Assembly (NCBI RefSeq): GCF_000761215.1
Contig: NZ_CP009438.1
Location: 7,110,501-7,174,500, forward strand
Length of the DNA: 64,000 bases
Source: Streptomyces glaucescens
GTDB taxonomy: Bacteria > Actinomycetota > Actinomycetes > Streptomycetales > Streptomycetaceae
Direction of reading: 5' to 3'
A program made the translations under genes and the position numbers. Below are positions 54,900 to 63,990 of the stretch, in pieces (within the stretch, counting starts at the first letter, position 1; the number at the start of each line of letters is the position of its first letter). The notes beneath the pieces were generated by a model. It was not told the origin of the DNA. It made no database searches and worked only from the letters and a program-made list of their open reading frames with translations.

Positions 54900-57800
54900 A
54901 TGACCACGAGACACACTCGCCGACGAACCACCCTCTGGGCGCTGCTGACCGCGGCGGCCCTCGTCCTGCCCACGCCCGGCCTGACGGCCACCGCTTCCGC
55001 CACGGCATCGGCCGCCGAGACGTCCGGCGGCGCGCCGGGGCTCCCGGTCCGCGAGGCCGCGGCCGCGGTGCACGGCCTGAAGGGCGAGTACTTCCGTATG
55101 TCCGCGCCCGGCGCACGGGACTTCGCCGAATCCGGCGGGACCCTGCTCGACCCGCAGATCAACTTCTCCGACCTGACCGGTACCTTCCAGGAACTGACCG
55201 GCAGGACCGAGCACACCACCGCCCGCTGGACCGGCCGGATCGAGCCGCCGGTCACCGGCGACTACACCTTCCACGCCATCGGCGACAACGGCTTCCGCCT
55301 GTACATCGACGGCGAGCCGGTCATCGACCACTGGGTGGGGGACTGGGACAGGGAACAGACGAGCGCCCCCGTCACGCTCACCGCGGGGGAGCGGCACGAC
55401 TTCCGCCTGGAGATGTTCCAGGACACCGGCGGAGCCGGCATGTTCCTGCGCTGGTCGGCCCCCGGCCTGCCCAAGCAGCTCGTACCGCAGTCGGCGTTCA
55501 CCCCGCCGGACGGCTTCGAGGTCTACCCGGTGGAGCCGTCCGTCTCCGGGAACGGGCGGCAGGTGCGCGCCCGGTTCGAGGGCGACCTCGGCGGTGACAC
55601 CGGTACGGTCGCCGGTCACCTGAAGATCGAGGCCGACACCACCGCCATGCCGATCGCCGGTGCTGCCGTGGCCCCCGGCGACCCCCGCTCCCTCCTCGTC
55701 ACCCTCGCGGCGCCGATCCAGAAGGGACAGCAGGTCAGACTCACCTACGACGGCACGGGCGGGCTGACGTCCGGCGGCGAGACCGTACCGAGGATCATCC
55801 GCTGGGCACGGAACGACTCCACCCACCGGCTCACCACCCCGTGGGGCGACAAGCTCGACGAGCGCAACCCGCTGCCGGAGTACCCGCGCCCGCAGCAGGT
55901 GCGGTCCCGCTGGAAGAACCTGAACGGACCCTGGCAGTTCAGCGGCGCGGCGCCGGGGGAGCGGCCGGTCTTCGGCAAGGACCTCGACGAGAGGATCATC
56001 GTGCCGTTCCCGGTCGAGTCGCAGCTCTCCGGCATCGAACGGCACGAGGACCACATGTTCTACCGCAGACTCGTCGACGTGCCGAAGAGCTGGAACGTCG
56101 GCACGGGGGGCGACGGCAACCGGCTCGTGCTCAACTTCGGGGCCGTGGACCACCGGGCCCGGGTCTGGGTCAACGGCAGACAGGTCACCGAACACACCGG
56201 CGGTTACACGGCGTTCAGCGCGGACGTCACCGACGCGCTCGAACGCACCGGGCCGCAGGAGATCGTGGTCGCCGTCACCGACACCGGCGGCGCCGACCAG
56301 CCGAAGGGCAAGCAGTCCACCCACCCGGGCGGCATCTTCTACACGCAGTCGTCCGGCATCTGGCAGACGGTGTGGATGGAACCGGTCGCCCGCACCTCCA
56401 TCGACGACATCGTCACCACCCCCGACATCGACAGCGCCCGCCTGGCACTGACCGTCGAGTCCGACGACGCCTCGCCCGCGGCCCGCGTCGAGGCCGTCGC
56501 ACGCGACGCCCGCGGCAGGGTGGTCGGCCGGACCAGCGGACCGGCCAACAGGGAACTGCGCCTGCCGGTGGCGGACCAGCACCTGTGGAGCCCGGACGAC
56601 CCCTACCTCTACGACCTCGACGTCAGGCTCATCGACGGCCGCTCGACCGACAGGGCCGGCAGCTACTTCGGCATGCGGGAGATCGGCGTCGAGAAGGTCG
56701 GCGGTTTCCGGAAACTCGTCCTCAACGGCGAGCCGGTCTTCTCCCTCGCCACGCTCGACCAGGGCTTCTGGCCCGACGGCCTGTACACCCCGCCGAGCGA
56801 CGCGGCGCTCGCCTTCGACCTGAAGGCGCACAAGCGGCTCGGCTTCAACGCCGTCCGCAAGCACATCAAGGTGGAGTCGCCGCGCTGGTTCCACCACGCG
56901 GACCGGCTCGGCCTGCTGGTCTGGCAGGATTTCGTCTCCGGCGACCTCACGTCGGACACGGGGCGTGCAGCCTTCGTCGACCAGGGCCTGGAGACGGTGC
57001 GGCAGCACCGCAGCTCGCCCTCCGTGATCGGCTGGGTCGTCTTCAACGAGGGCTGGGGCGAATGGAACCGTGAGGAGAGCGGTCGCCTCGCCGAAACGGT
57101 CAAGGCCGCCGACCCGTCCCGGGTGGTCAACGCCCACAGCGGCGTCAACTGCTGCAACTCCAAGGGTGACTCCGGCAAGGGCGACATCATCGACCACCAC
57201 GACTACAACAACGACGACCCGCCGTTCCCGGACCACCGGGCGGCCATGGACGGCGAGCACGGCGGCTTCACCCTCCGCACCCCGGGCCACATGTGGCCGG
57301 GCGCCCCGACGGTGATCTACAGCGGGGTCGAGGACAAGGAGGCACTGACGCGCACGTACGTGGAGAACACCGAGAAGTACTACCTCGACCAGGCCGCCCA
57401 CGAACTGTCGGGCTCGGTGTACACGCAGATCACCGACCTGGAGAACGAACTCAACGGCCTCTACACGTACGACCGCCGGCAGATCAAGGTCGATCCGGTC
57501 CGGGTGCGGGAGATCAACCTCCGGGTCATCGCGGCGGGGGCCGCGGCGGGCGAGCGAGGGAACCTGGAGGGCGGCGGACACTGGGCCCTCGACGAGGGCA
57601 CGGGCGGCACCGCGCGGGACGACGGCCCCAACGGCGAACCCCTGACCCTGACCGGGGGCACCACGTGGACCGCCGGGATCGACGGCAGCGCGCTGAGGTT
57701 CGACGGCCGGGGACAGTACGCGCGGACCGACGGCCCGGTGCTCGACACCACCGCCGGCTACTCCGTCTCCGCCTGGGTGACCCTCGACTCGCTCCCCGAG

Positions 57801-58187
57801 AACTACGCCACCGCGGTCAGCCAGGACACCCGCCGCCGGGCCGGCCCGTTCTACCTCCAGTACGGCCGGGGCGCCTTCGCCTTCAGCACGCCCGGCGAGC
57901 ACCGCGCCCGGCTGGAGATCACACCGGAGACGGGCCGCTGGTACCACCTCGTCGGCGTACGGGACAGCGCGAGCGACGAGATCCGCCTGTACGTCGACGG
58001 CGTGCCGGCGGCGACCGCCAAGGCCGGTCCCGCCTACCCGAGCACCGGCCCGTTCACCGTCGGCAGGGCCCAGTGGGACGGCGCGCACGCGGACTTCTGG
58101 GACGGGGCGGTCGACGAGGTCCATGCCTTCGACAGGGCACTGACCGCGGCGGAGGTGAGCGCGCTCCACGCGCGTCAGAAGCCGTAG
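54900..58187 (+). CDS. Secreted PA14-GH2-LamG glycosidase
   Basis: A 1095-aa exported enzyme. Signal peptide at 1 to ~39 (basic TRRRT, hydrophobic LWALLTAAALVL, Ala-rich cleavage zone). A PA14 sugar-binding domain spans ~59-200, an immunoglobulin-like segment ~212-305, and the GH2 body ~320-870, with acid/base Glu717 (FNEGWGEW) and probable nucleophile Glu786 (DGEHGG). A LamG-type jelly-roll lies at ~892-1088. ATG at 54900 has GAGGAAAGG upstream. The GH2 part resembles the cytoplasmic enzyme at 48100-49923 (shared YPRPQ, LNG-W-QF and LDQG-PDG phrases). The two probably act in sequence: this one trims an extracellular glycan, the transporter imports the product, and the inner enzyme finishes it. 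Confidence 0.93.
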   Translation: MTTRHTRRRTTLWALLTAAALVLPTPGLTATASATASAAETSGGAPGLPVREAAAAVHGLKGEYFRMSAPGARDFAESGGTLLDPQINFSDLTGTFQELTGRTEHTTARWTGRIEPPVTGDYTFHAIGDNGFRLYIDGEPVIDHWVGDWDREQTSAPVTLTAGERHDFRLEMFQDTGGAGMFLRWSAPGLPKQLVPQSAFTPPDGFEVYPVEPSVSGNGRQVRARFEGDLGGDTGTVAGHLKIEADTTAMPIAGAAVAPGDPRSLLVTLAAPIQKGQQVRLTYDGTGGLTSGGETVPRIIRWARNDSTHRLTTPWGDKLDERNPLPEYPRPQQVRSRWKNLNGPWQFSGAAPGERPVFGKDLDERIIVPFPVESQLSGIERHEDHMFYRRLVDVPKSWNVGTGGDGNRLVLNFGAVDHRARVWVNGRQVTEHTGGYTAFSADVTDALERTGPQEIVVAVTDTGGADQPKGKQSTHPGGIFYTQSSGIWQTVWMEPVARTSIDDIVTTPDIDSARLALTVESDDASPAARVEAVARDARGRVVGRTSGPANRELRLPVADQHLWSPDDPYLYDLDVRLIDGRSTDRAGSYFGMREIGVEKVGGFRKLVLNGEPVFSLATLDQGFWPDGLYTPPSDAALAFDLKAHKRLGFNAVRKHIKVESPRWFHHADRLGLLVWQDFVSGDLTSDTGRAAFVDQGLETVRQHRSSPSVIGWVVFNEGWGEWNREESGRLAETVKAADPSRVVNAHSGVNCCNSKGDSGKGDIIDHHDYNNDDPPFPDHRAAMDGEHGGFTLRTPGHMWPGAPTVIYSGVEDKEALTRTYVENTEKYYLDQAAHELSGSVYTQITDLENELNGLYTYDRRQIKVDPVRVREINLRVIAAGAAAGERGNLEGGGHWALDEGTGGTARDDGPNGEPLTLTGGTTWTAGIDGSALRFDGRGQYARTDGPVLDTTAGYSVSAWVTLDSLPENYATAVSQDTRRRAGPFYLQYGRGAFAFSTPGEHRARLEITPETGRWYHLVGVRDSASDEIRLYVDGVPAATAKAGPAYPSTGPFTVGRAQWDGAHADFWDGAVDEVHAFDRALTAAEVSALHARQKP

Positions 58188-58415
58188 ACCGGCCAGGGGC
58201 CGCCCCGGAAGCCACGAGCACCCGGGGCAGCCCCGTGCCGCCGTCCGGCACGTTCGTCGGCGCGGGCGGGTGCGGGCGGGTGCGGGCCGGTGCGGTGCCG
58301 GTCGGGTACGGGTGAGCTGACCGGCGATCCGGGCGCTCCTCCGGCCGGCCGGGCGCGGCATCCGCGGGTGCGTCCGGCGGCCCCGGTGTCGCGCGCCCGG
58401 GAGGCGGTGCGGTGG

Positions 58416-59630
58416 TCAGAGGTAGCGGCGGATCGGCTGGACGGCGGTCTCCCGGGCGCGCTGGAGCATCGAGCGCCGTTTCCAGCGGCCGGCCCGGATC
58501 AGCCGGCTGGCCGCCACGTCCTCGTCGAAGTGGGCGTCGAGCGTGGCGGTGAACTGCTCGTCGAGCACGGCGAGCATGATCTCCTCGTCGTGGTCGAGGG
58601 AGCGCCGGTTGAAGTTGGTCGAACCGACGAGGGAGGCGATCCGGTCGACGGTGATGATCTTGGCGTGCATCATGGTCGGCTGGTACTGGTGGATCTTGAC
58701 ACCGCAGGCGAGCAGCTCCTCGTAGAAGTGCTGTCCGGCCAGCTGGCAGACGCGCTTGTCGGTGTGCGGGCCGGGCAGCAGGATCTCCACCTCCACCCCG
58801 CGCCGTGCGGCGGCGCACAGCAGGCCGACGAAGTAGGCGTCCGGGGAGAAGTAGGCGGTGGCCAGCCGGAACCGCTCCTCGGCGGACTCGATCATCACGC
58901 GGATCAGGGTCTGCATGTCCTGCCAGCCCAGGCTGGCCGACCCGCGCACCACCTGCACCACCGCGTCGCCCTGCGGGCGGTGGGCGGTGAACCGGTCGTG
59001 CTCGTCGAAGAGCTCGTCGTGGCACTCGGCCCAGTTCTGCGCGAACGCCGCGGCGACGCCGTCCACCGCGGGCCCGCGCACCTGGACGTGCGTGTCCCGC
59101 CACTCGTGCGGGTTGCGGGCGTCGCCGCACCACTCCTCGGCGATCCCCACGCCTCCCGTGAAGGCAGTCTCCTCGTCGACGACCAGGACCTTGCGGTGGC
59201 AGCGGTGGTTCTGCTTGAGCGGCGAGAGGTACAGCGGCTTGCGGAACCACGCCACCTGCACGCCCGACCGGTCCATGTCGTCCAGCAGGTCCTTGTCGAT
59301 CAGCCGGCTGCCGAAGCCGTCCAGCAGCAGGCGCACCCGTACGCCGGCCCGGGCGCGCTCGGCCAGCGTGTGAGCGAACTGGCGGGCGATGTCGCCCTTC
59401 CAGTACACGAACGTCATCATGTCGACCGTGTGCTCGGCGGAGCGGATGGCGTCGAGCATGGCCGGGAAGATCTCGTCCCCGTTGCGCAGGACGGCCAGCG
59501 CGTTCCCCTCGGTCGCCGCGATGCCGATCAGGCGCTCCAGGCGTCGTCGTATGCGCACGGCCCGCTCGTCGGCGTCTCTGCCGCCCACCGCGCGGTCCGC
59601 GGATTCGGGTATCTCCTGTGTACTGGTCAT
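58416..59630 (-). CDS. Phospholipase D / cardiolipin synthase-like protein
   Basis: A 404-aa PLD-superfamily protein with two HKD motifs: HRKVLVVD (His145, Lys147, Asp152) and HAKIITVD (His322). Cardiolipin synthases share the two-HKD layout and the GSTNFNRRS phrase, but this protein lacks their N-terminal membrane helices, so it is either a peripheral phospholipid transferase or another PLD-family phosphodiesterase. ATG at 59630 has AAGGAG 5 nt upstream, and a promoter-like pair lies at 59662-59691. The 228-bp gap to the convergent secreted GH2 gene contains three G/C-rich GGGTGCGGGC-type direct repeats near 58265-58290. Confidence 0.92.
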   Translation of the reverse strand: MTSTQEIPESADRAVGGRDADERAVRIRRRLERLIGIAATEGNALAVLRNGDEIFPAMLDAIRSAEHTVDMMTFVYWKGDIARQFAHTLAERARAGVRVRLLLDGFGSRLIDKDLLDDMDRSGVQVAWFRKPLYLSPLKQNHRCHRKVLVVDEETAFTGGVGIAEEWCGDARNPHEWRDTHVQVRGPAVDGVAAAFAQNWAECHDELFDEHDRFTAHRPQGDAVVQVVRGSASLGWQDMQTLIRVMIESAEERFRLATAYFSPDAYFVGLLCAAARRGVEVEILLPGPHTDKRVCQLAGQHFYEELLACGVKIHQYQPTMMHAKIITVDRIASLVGSTNFNRRSLDHDEEIMLAVLDEQFTATLDAHFDEDVAASRLIRAGRWKRRSMLQRARETAVQPIRRYL

Positions 59631-60164
59631 TGTTCTCCTTCCGGGCCGGGCACGGCGAAGCAGCATGGCGGGCGGGCCCGGTCCGGTTCAAGCCGCGGTG
59701 CGGGGCGAGGGCAACGGCGAGTGCCGGCGGCGGGCCGGGCGGGGCACGGCGCGCGGCTCGAGGACAGCGAGGTGGGCGGGGGTGCGAGCAGCGCGGCGTA
59801 CGCCGGCAGGCGGGGTGGCGAAAGGGGCCGGCTGCGGGTTCCCGGTGTCGTTCAGGTCACAGCCGTGCCGCCCGGAAGCCGGTAAGCCCCGCCACGGCGG
59901 CCACGGCGATCAAGGACGTCTCTCGCGGGCGCCGCGGGATCGCCCGCGGCGGACCGCACACGGCGGGGCCGACCGGCGTCGCGCCGAGGGCCACCCCTGA
60001 CAGAATGATCAGACCATCCGGTTCCATGCCCCCCACCGTCCCTCTTGCGTGTTCCTCCAGCACATGCCTTGTGCCCGGCTTTCGGGCAGGTCATGGGCGG
60101 CAGCCTCACCGACAGCTCACGTGTCCACGTCGCCCGGCCCGGCCGGTCGAGCCGGCGGGGCCGT
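59631..60164. other. Intergenic region upstream of PLD gene
   Basis: 534 bp. It contains the promoter-like pair for the PLD gene. A minus-strand frame of 68 codons (60063-59857) has a hydrophobic stretch but no recognisable family and no good ribosome site, so it is not annotated. Confidence 0.5.
59662..59691 (-). promoter_or_regulatory. Candidate promoter of PLD gene
   Basis: Minus-strand TTGAAC (59686-59691), 18-bp gap, CATGCT (59662-59667). Geometry would put the start about 25 nt before the ATG at 59630. Confidence 0.45.
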
Positions 60165-61400
60165 TCAGGGCCTGCGGCCGCGGAAGGTGCGGCGCAGGTC
60201 GCCCACCCAGGCGTCGGGGTTCTCCCAGGGGATGAAGTGGCCGCCGCGGTCATGGGCGTTGACGTTGACGTGGTTGAACCAGCCGGCTTGCGGGCCGGCC
60301 AAGAACGCCTGGACGCGTTCGTCGGCGGTGCGGACCCCGGGCGGGTTCTCGTACGTGACGAAGGTGAGGCCGACCGGGGCCTGTACGACCGGGGTGCGGT
60401 CGTGGGCCGGCGCCCAGGGGTAGCGGTTGGCATTGGCGTAGTAGCGCATCGATGTCGCGGCGGAGTTGTTCACCCAGTAGATCGTCGCGTGGGTGAGCAG
60501 GTCGTCCTTGGTGAAGACGGATTCGAGGTCGCCGCCGTTGTCGCTCCAGGCGTTCCAGCGCTGCAGCAGCCAGGCGAGCAGTCCCGCGGGCGAGTCGCTC
60601 AGCCCGTGGGCGAGGGTCGCGCCGTCGAGCATGTGCACGGCCAGGTGGGACGCCCAGCGGTGGTCCAGCTCGATGAGGCGGGCACGGACGTCGGCGGGCT
60701 GGTCGTCGGAGAGGGGCCGGTTCCTGGCGAAGTCCCAGGCGCGGGGGCCGGTGAAGAAGTCGAGCGGCAGCCCGGAGCCGATGTGGATGCCGTACAGCGC
60801 GTCGGCGTACTTGTGGCCGAGCTGGCTGGAGACGAGCCCGCCGATGTCGCAGCCCCCGGCGGCGTACTTCTCGTATCCCAGGCTCTCGGTCATCAGGGTG
60901 TGCCAGAGGTCGGCGACCTTCCAGAAGTTGACGTCCGGGAAGCCGGTGAGCGGGCCGGGGAAGCCGAAGCCGGGCAGGGACGGCACGATGACGTCGAACG
61001 CGTCGGCCGGGTCACCGCCGAACGCGGCCGGGTCGGCGAGCGGGTCGATCACCCTCGACCAGTGCCAGAACGTCCACGGCCAGCCGTGGGTGAGGATCAG
61101 CGGGATCGGCCGGGGACCCCGCCCGGGCTTGCGCATGAAGTGCACGGGCACGCCCGTGACGCTCACCACGTAGTGCTCGTACGCGTTGAAGGCCGTCTCG
61201 GCCCTGCGCCAGTCGTAGCCGTCCCGCCAGTAGGCGACCAGCTCACGGAGACAGCCGTCCGGGACGCCGTACGACCAGTCCTCGTTCCCCTCGTCCAGCG
61301 GCGGACGGGTCAGTGCGAGACGGGCGCGCAGGTCATCGAGGACCTCGTCGGGCACGTGGATCGAGCAGGGTTCCAGGGGGAAGGCGTGCGGCGTGGTCAT
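60165..61400 (-). CDS. Epoxide-hydrolase-family alpha/beta hydrolase
   Basis: A 411-aa protein with the N-terminal epoxide hydrolase segment (residues ~9-115) and an alpha/beta-hydrolase core. Oxyanion loop HGWPWTFWHW, nucleophile Asp185 in GGCDIGG (family form GG-D-xG), and catalytic His388 in RGGHFIPWENP are all seen. This group, related to juvenile-hormone epoxide hydrolases, opens epoxides to diols; bacterial substrates are mostly unknown. ATG at 61400 follows AAGGAA. It starts 52 bp after the stop of the Gfo/Idh gene and may be carried on the same transcript. Confidence 0.9.
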   Translation of the reverse strand: MTTPHAFPLEPCSIHVPDEVLDDLRARLALTRPPLDEGNEDWSYGVPDGCLRELVAYWRDGYDWRRAETAFNAYEHYVVSVTGVPVHFMRKPGRGPRPIPLILTHGWPWTFWHWSRVIDPLADPAAFGGDPADAFDVIVPSLPGFGFPGPLTGFPDVNFWKVADLWHTLMTESLGYEKYAAGGCDIGGLVSSQLGHKYADALYGIHIGSGLPLDFFTGPRAWDFARNRPLSDDQPADVRARLIELDHRWASHLAVHMLDGATLAHGLSDSPAGLLAWLLQRWNAWSDNGGDLESVFTKDDLLTHATIYWVNNSAATSMRYYANANRYPWAPAHDRTPVVQAPVGLTFVTYENPPGVRTADERVQAFLAGPQAGWFNHVNVNAHDRGGHFIPWENPDAWVGDLRRTFRGRRP

Positions 61401-61452
61401 GCCGGTTCCTTACCACGAGCGTCCCGGTCGATGCGGCGGCCGGCCCTTGCCG

Positions 61453-62586
61453 TCATGCGGTGGCGGCCCCCCTCCGGGCGGCCGGTACGCCGGCGGCGGG
61501 CACGTAGGTGGCCGGCAGGTCGACCGGGGCGGGCCGCGGGCAGCCCGCTACCGGCAACGTGCCGCCGTCGTGGGCCGAGTCCAGCAGGGTGAGCATCACC
61601 TCCAGGACGTGCGCGGCCAGTTCCGCGGACGCGCGGTGCGGCGTCCCGGCGGCGAGGGCGTCCGCCAGGTCGGCGAGTCCGGTGCCGCGTCCGGCCCGGG
61701 GGTATCCGGCGGACACGGGCAGCGGCTCCCACTCCCGCCGGTCCGGGGCGTACCGCTCGACCCGCCCGTCGAAGTGGTTCGGGTCCGGGACCGACAGCGA
61801 CCCCCCGGTCCCGTACACCTCGATGCTGGGCAGCCGGGCGGCGTGCACGTCGAAGCTCATCACCAGGGTGGACAGGGCGCCGCCCTCGTGCCGGAGTATC
61901 CCGGTGACGTGGGTGTCGACCTCGACGGGGAACCGCCGCCCGGCTCGCGGGCCCGCGCCGATCTCCCGCTCGGCGCGCGGGGCGGAGGCGGCGCCGGTGA
62001 CCGCGGTGACCGGTCCCAGCAGATGGACCAGCGCGGACAGGTAGTACGGGCCCATGTCGAGCAGCGGTCCGCCGCCCGGACGGTAGTAGAACTCCGGGTC
62101 CGGGTGCCAGATCTCGTGCCCCGGGGTGGTCATGAACGCGGTCGCGGCCACCGGAGTTCCGATCAGGCCGTCGTCGACGGCCCGGCGGGCGGTCTGGATG
62201 CCGGTGCCGAGGACGGTGTCCGGCGCGCAGCCGACACGGACGCCTGCGGCCCGGGCGGCGGCGAGCACGGCCGCGGCCTCCTCGCGGGTGGCGGCCAGCG
62301 GCTTCTCGCCGTACACGTGCTTGCCCGCGGCGATCGCGGCCAGCGCGACCTCGGCGTGCACGGCGGGCACGGTCAGATTGAGCACGGCGTCGACGTCGTC
62401 GCGGGCGAGGAGTTCCGCCACGCTTCCGGCCACCGCGGCACCGGTGCCCGCCGCGGCCTCGGTGGCGCGGGTCGCGTCGAGATCGGTCACCGCGGTCAGC
62501 CGCAGTCCGGGCGTCCTGGCCAGGGTGTCGAGGTACTGGCCGCTGATGTTGCCCGCCCCGACGAGGCCGACCCGGAGCACGCTCAC
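61453..62586 (-). CDS. Gfo/Idh/MocA-family oxidoreductase
   Basis: A 377-aa NAD(P)-dependent sugar or inositol dehydrogenase-like enzyme. It has a Rossmann opening LRVGLVGAGNISGQYL with GxGxxG, the family signature GKHVYGEKPLA with the EKP Lys, and a C-terminal alpha/beta domain. GTG at 62586 overlaps the ThuA-like stop by 4 bp (GTGA), so the two are coupled. ThuA-like plus Gfo/Idh pairs occur in sugar and disaccharide catabolism; the substrate is not evident. The final ~15 residues are Ala/Arg-rich and unremarkable. Confidence 0.93.
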   Translation of the reverse strand: MSVLRVGLVGAGNISGQYLDTLARTPGLRLTAVTDLDATRATEAAAGTGAAVAGSVAELLARDDVDAVLNLTVPAVHAEVALAAIAAGKHVYGEKPLAATREEAAAVLAAARAAGVRVGCAPDTVLGTGIQTARRAVDDGLIGTPVAATAFMTTPGHEIWHPDPEFYYRPGGGPLLDMGPYYLSALVHLLGPVTAVTGAASAPRAEREIGAGPRAGRRFPVEVDTHVTGILRHEGGALSTLVMSFDVHAARLPSIEVYGTGGSLSVPDPNHFDGRVERYAPDRREWEPLPVSAGYPRAGRGTGLADLADALAAGTPHRASAELAAHVLEVMLTLLDSAHDGGTLPVAGCPRPAPVDLPATYVPAAGVPAARRGAATA

Positions 62587-63254
62587 CGGCTCGCCCACAG
62601 CAGCCCCCGCTCGGTCAGGGTGCGCACCTCGGGCACGTCGAAGTCGTCCGCCTTGTGGCCGATGGCCGAGACGAAGACGCGTCCCGCTCCGTGCCGGCGC
62701 GTCCACACGGCGGGCATCACGACGCGGGCCTCACGGTCCGCACGGTACTGGTCCGCGGCGAAGGTCGTGGTGGCGAGTACGTCGACGGCCGGGTCGGTGG
62801 CGACCCAGTACTGCTCGGTGTGCACCCGGAAGTCGGCGAGCCCGCGCGTGACCGGGTGGCCGGACCGCTCGGGCACCAGGTTCACCGTGTGGTCGACGAA
62901 GCCGGGCGGGTGCATGAGGAACTGGCCGCCGGTCAGCAGGAAGTAGTCCAGGTCGCCGCGGAAGGCGTCGACGATCCCGCCGTGCCAGCCGGCGAGGCCG
63001 GTCCCGGCCCGCACGGCCGCCGACAGGCCGCGGCTCTGCTCGGCGGTGATGTCACCCATGGTCCAGCACTGCACCACCAGGTCGGTGGCGGCGAGCCGTT
63101 CGGCGTCCTCGTAGACCGCGAGGTCCTCCGCGGTGTCGACGGTGTAGCCGCTGTCCTTCAGGAACGGCACGAAGAGATCCGTGAGGGTGACCGGGTCGTG
63201 CCCCTCCCAGCCGCCGCGGACCACCAGCGCGCGACGGTTCGTCGTGCCGGTCAC
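62583..63254 (-). CDS. ThuA-like (trehalose utilisation) protein
   Basis: A 223-aa ThuA-family protein with a class I glutamine amidotransferase-like fold. Family features: ALVVRGGWEGHDP opening, GLAGWHGG central motif, PERSGHPVTRGL and a Tyr/Trp-rich middle. ThuA proteins take part in trehalose-type disaccharide catabolism through keto intermediates. GTG at 63254 is preferred: GAAGGG lies 10 nt upstream, whereas the in-frame GTG at 63263 would be only 1-2 nt from it. It is first in the operon with the Gfo/Idh gene and about 190 nt downstream of a good promoter. Confidence 0.88.
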   Translation of the reverse strand: MTGTTNRRALVVRGGWEGHDPVTLTDLFVPFLKDSGYTVDTAEDLAVYEDAERLAATDLVVQCWTMGDITAEQSRGLSAAVRAGTGLAGWHGGIVDAFRGDLDYFLLTGGQFLMHPPGFVDHTVNLVPERSGHPVTRGLADFRVHTEQYWVATDPAVDVLATTTFAADQYRADREARVVMPAVWTRRHGAGRVFVSAIGHKADDFDVPEVRTLTERGLLWASR

Positions 63255-63448
63255 GGGCGTCACGCCCTTCCGCCGCTGGTGCGCGGCAGGGCCCACCGGC
63301 CGTGGGAGAGCGGTCGGGAAACGCGGAGCGTCACCGGGGCGTCCCCCCTCTTCGCAGAGTGTCGCAGCCCTGTCACCTTGCTCCCTCTCCCTCGGCAACG
63401 CCGTTCCCCGCCCGGAAGTCGACCGGCCTCCGGGCACAGCGCGTCGTG

Positions 63449-63477
63449 ACGCTAACCAGCCTCCGGGGGAGCGTCAA
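63449..63477 (-). promoter_or_regulatory. Promoter of ThuA-Gfo/Idh operon
   Basis: Minus-strand -35 TTGACG (63472-63477), 17-bp gap, -10 TAGCGT (63449-63454). An inverted repeat GACGCT (63448-63453) / AGCGTC (63470-63475) spans the spacer and could be a repressor site. Predicted leader about 190 nt. Confidence 0.72.
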
Positions 63478-63959
63478 GACGGCAGTTCGCCACCGAGCCG
63501 CCGGCACAGGAACCGGCCGCGGGCCCGGATCGTGGCCGCGTCGTCGCCGCTGGTGGGGCGAGCGCCGGTAGCAGACCGGCGTAGCCGTGCCGGGCGATGT
63601 CGAAGGGTGGCCCGACGGACACCGCGGCGCCGCGGCCGGCGCGCAGCGGACGACGCGCACGGCAGGCAGGGCGGCGCAACAGGCCGAGGGCACGCCTGGG
63701 AGGGCGACGCCGTACGAGATCGCCCTCGACGCCCTCCCGTCACAGGAAGCAGCAGTGCGGGGCGCTCGTGCATGCCACCCCGGAAGTTCGCGGGCACCGG
63801 TGAGGCTCCGCGCCCCCGCCCGGGCGAGAACCGTCGTGGCCGGCCCGCCGGACCACTCGTCACGGGCATCGCGGAGCCGAACCGTCAGACGTGCCCCCTC
63901 GCGTCCGGCGCCGGGGGACCGGCGCGGCCGGAGTCCCGGACCACCCGCCACGACGGCTC

Positions 63960-63990
63960 TTGACCTGGAGCGCGCTCCAGATCCCAGAAT
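63960..63990 (+). promoter_or_regulatory. MerR-type promoter/operator
   Basis: -35 TTGACC (63960-63965) and -10 CAGAAT (63985-63990) are 19 bp apart, and a perfect 16-bp palindrome CTGGAGCGCGCTCCAG (63965-63980) fills most of the gap. A long spacer with an internal dyad is the mark of MerR-family control. An ATG occupies 63998-64000, about 7 bp past the -10, so the transcript may be leaderless and the gene lies beyond the window. Confidence 0.78.

Noticed and set aside
59857..60063. Possible 68-aa small membrane protein on the minus strand
   Set aside because: One weakly hydrophobic stretch but no known family and no convincing ribosome site.
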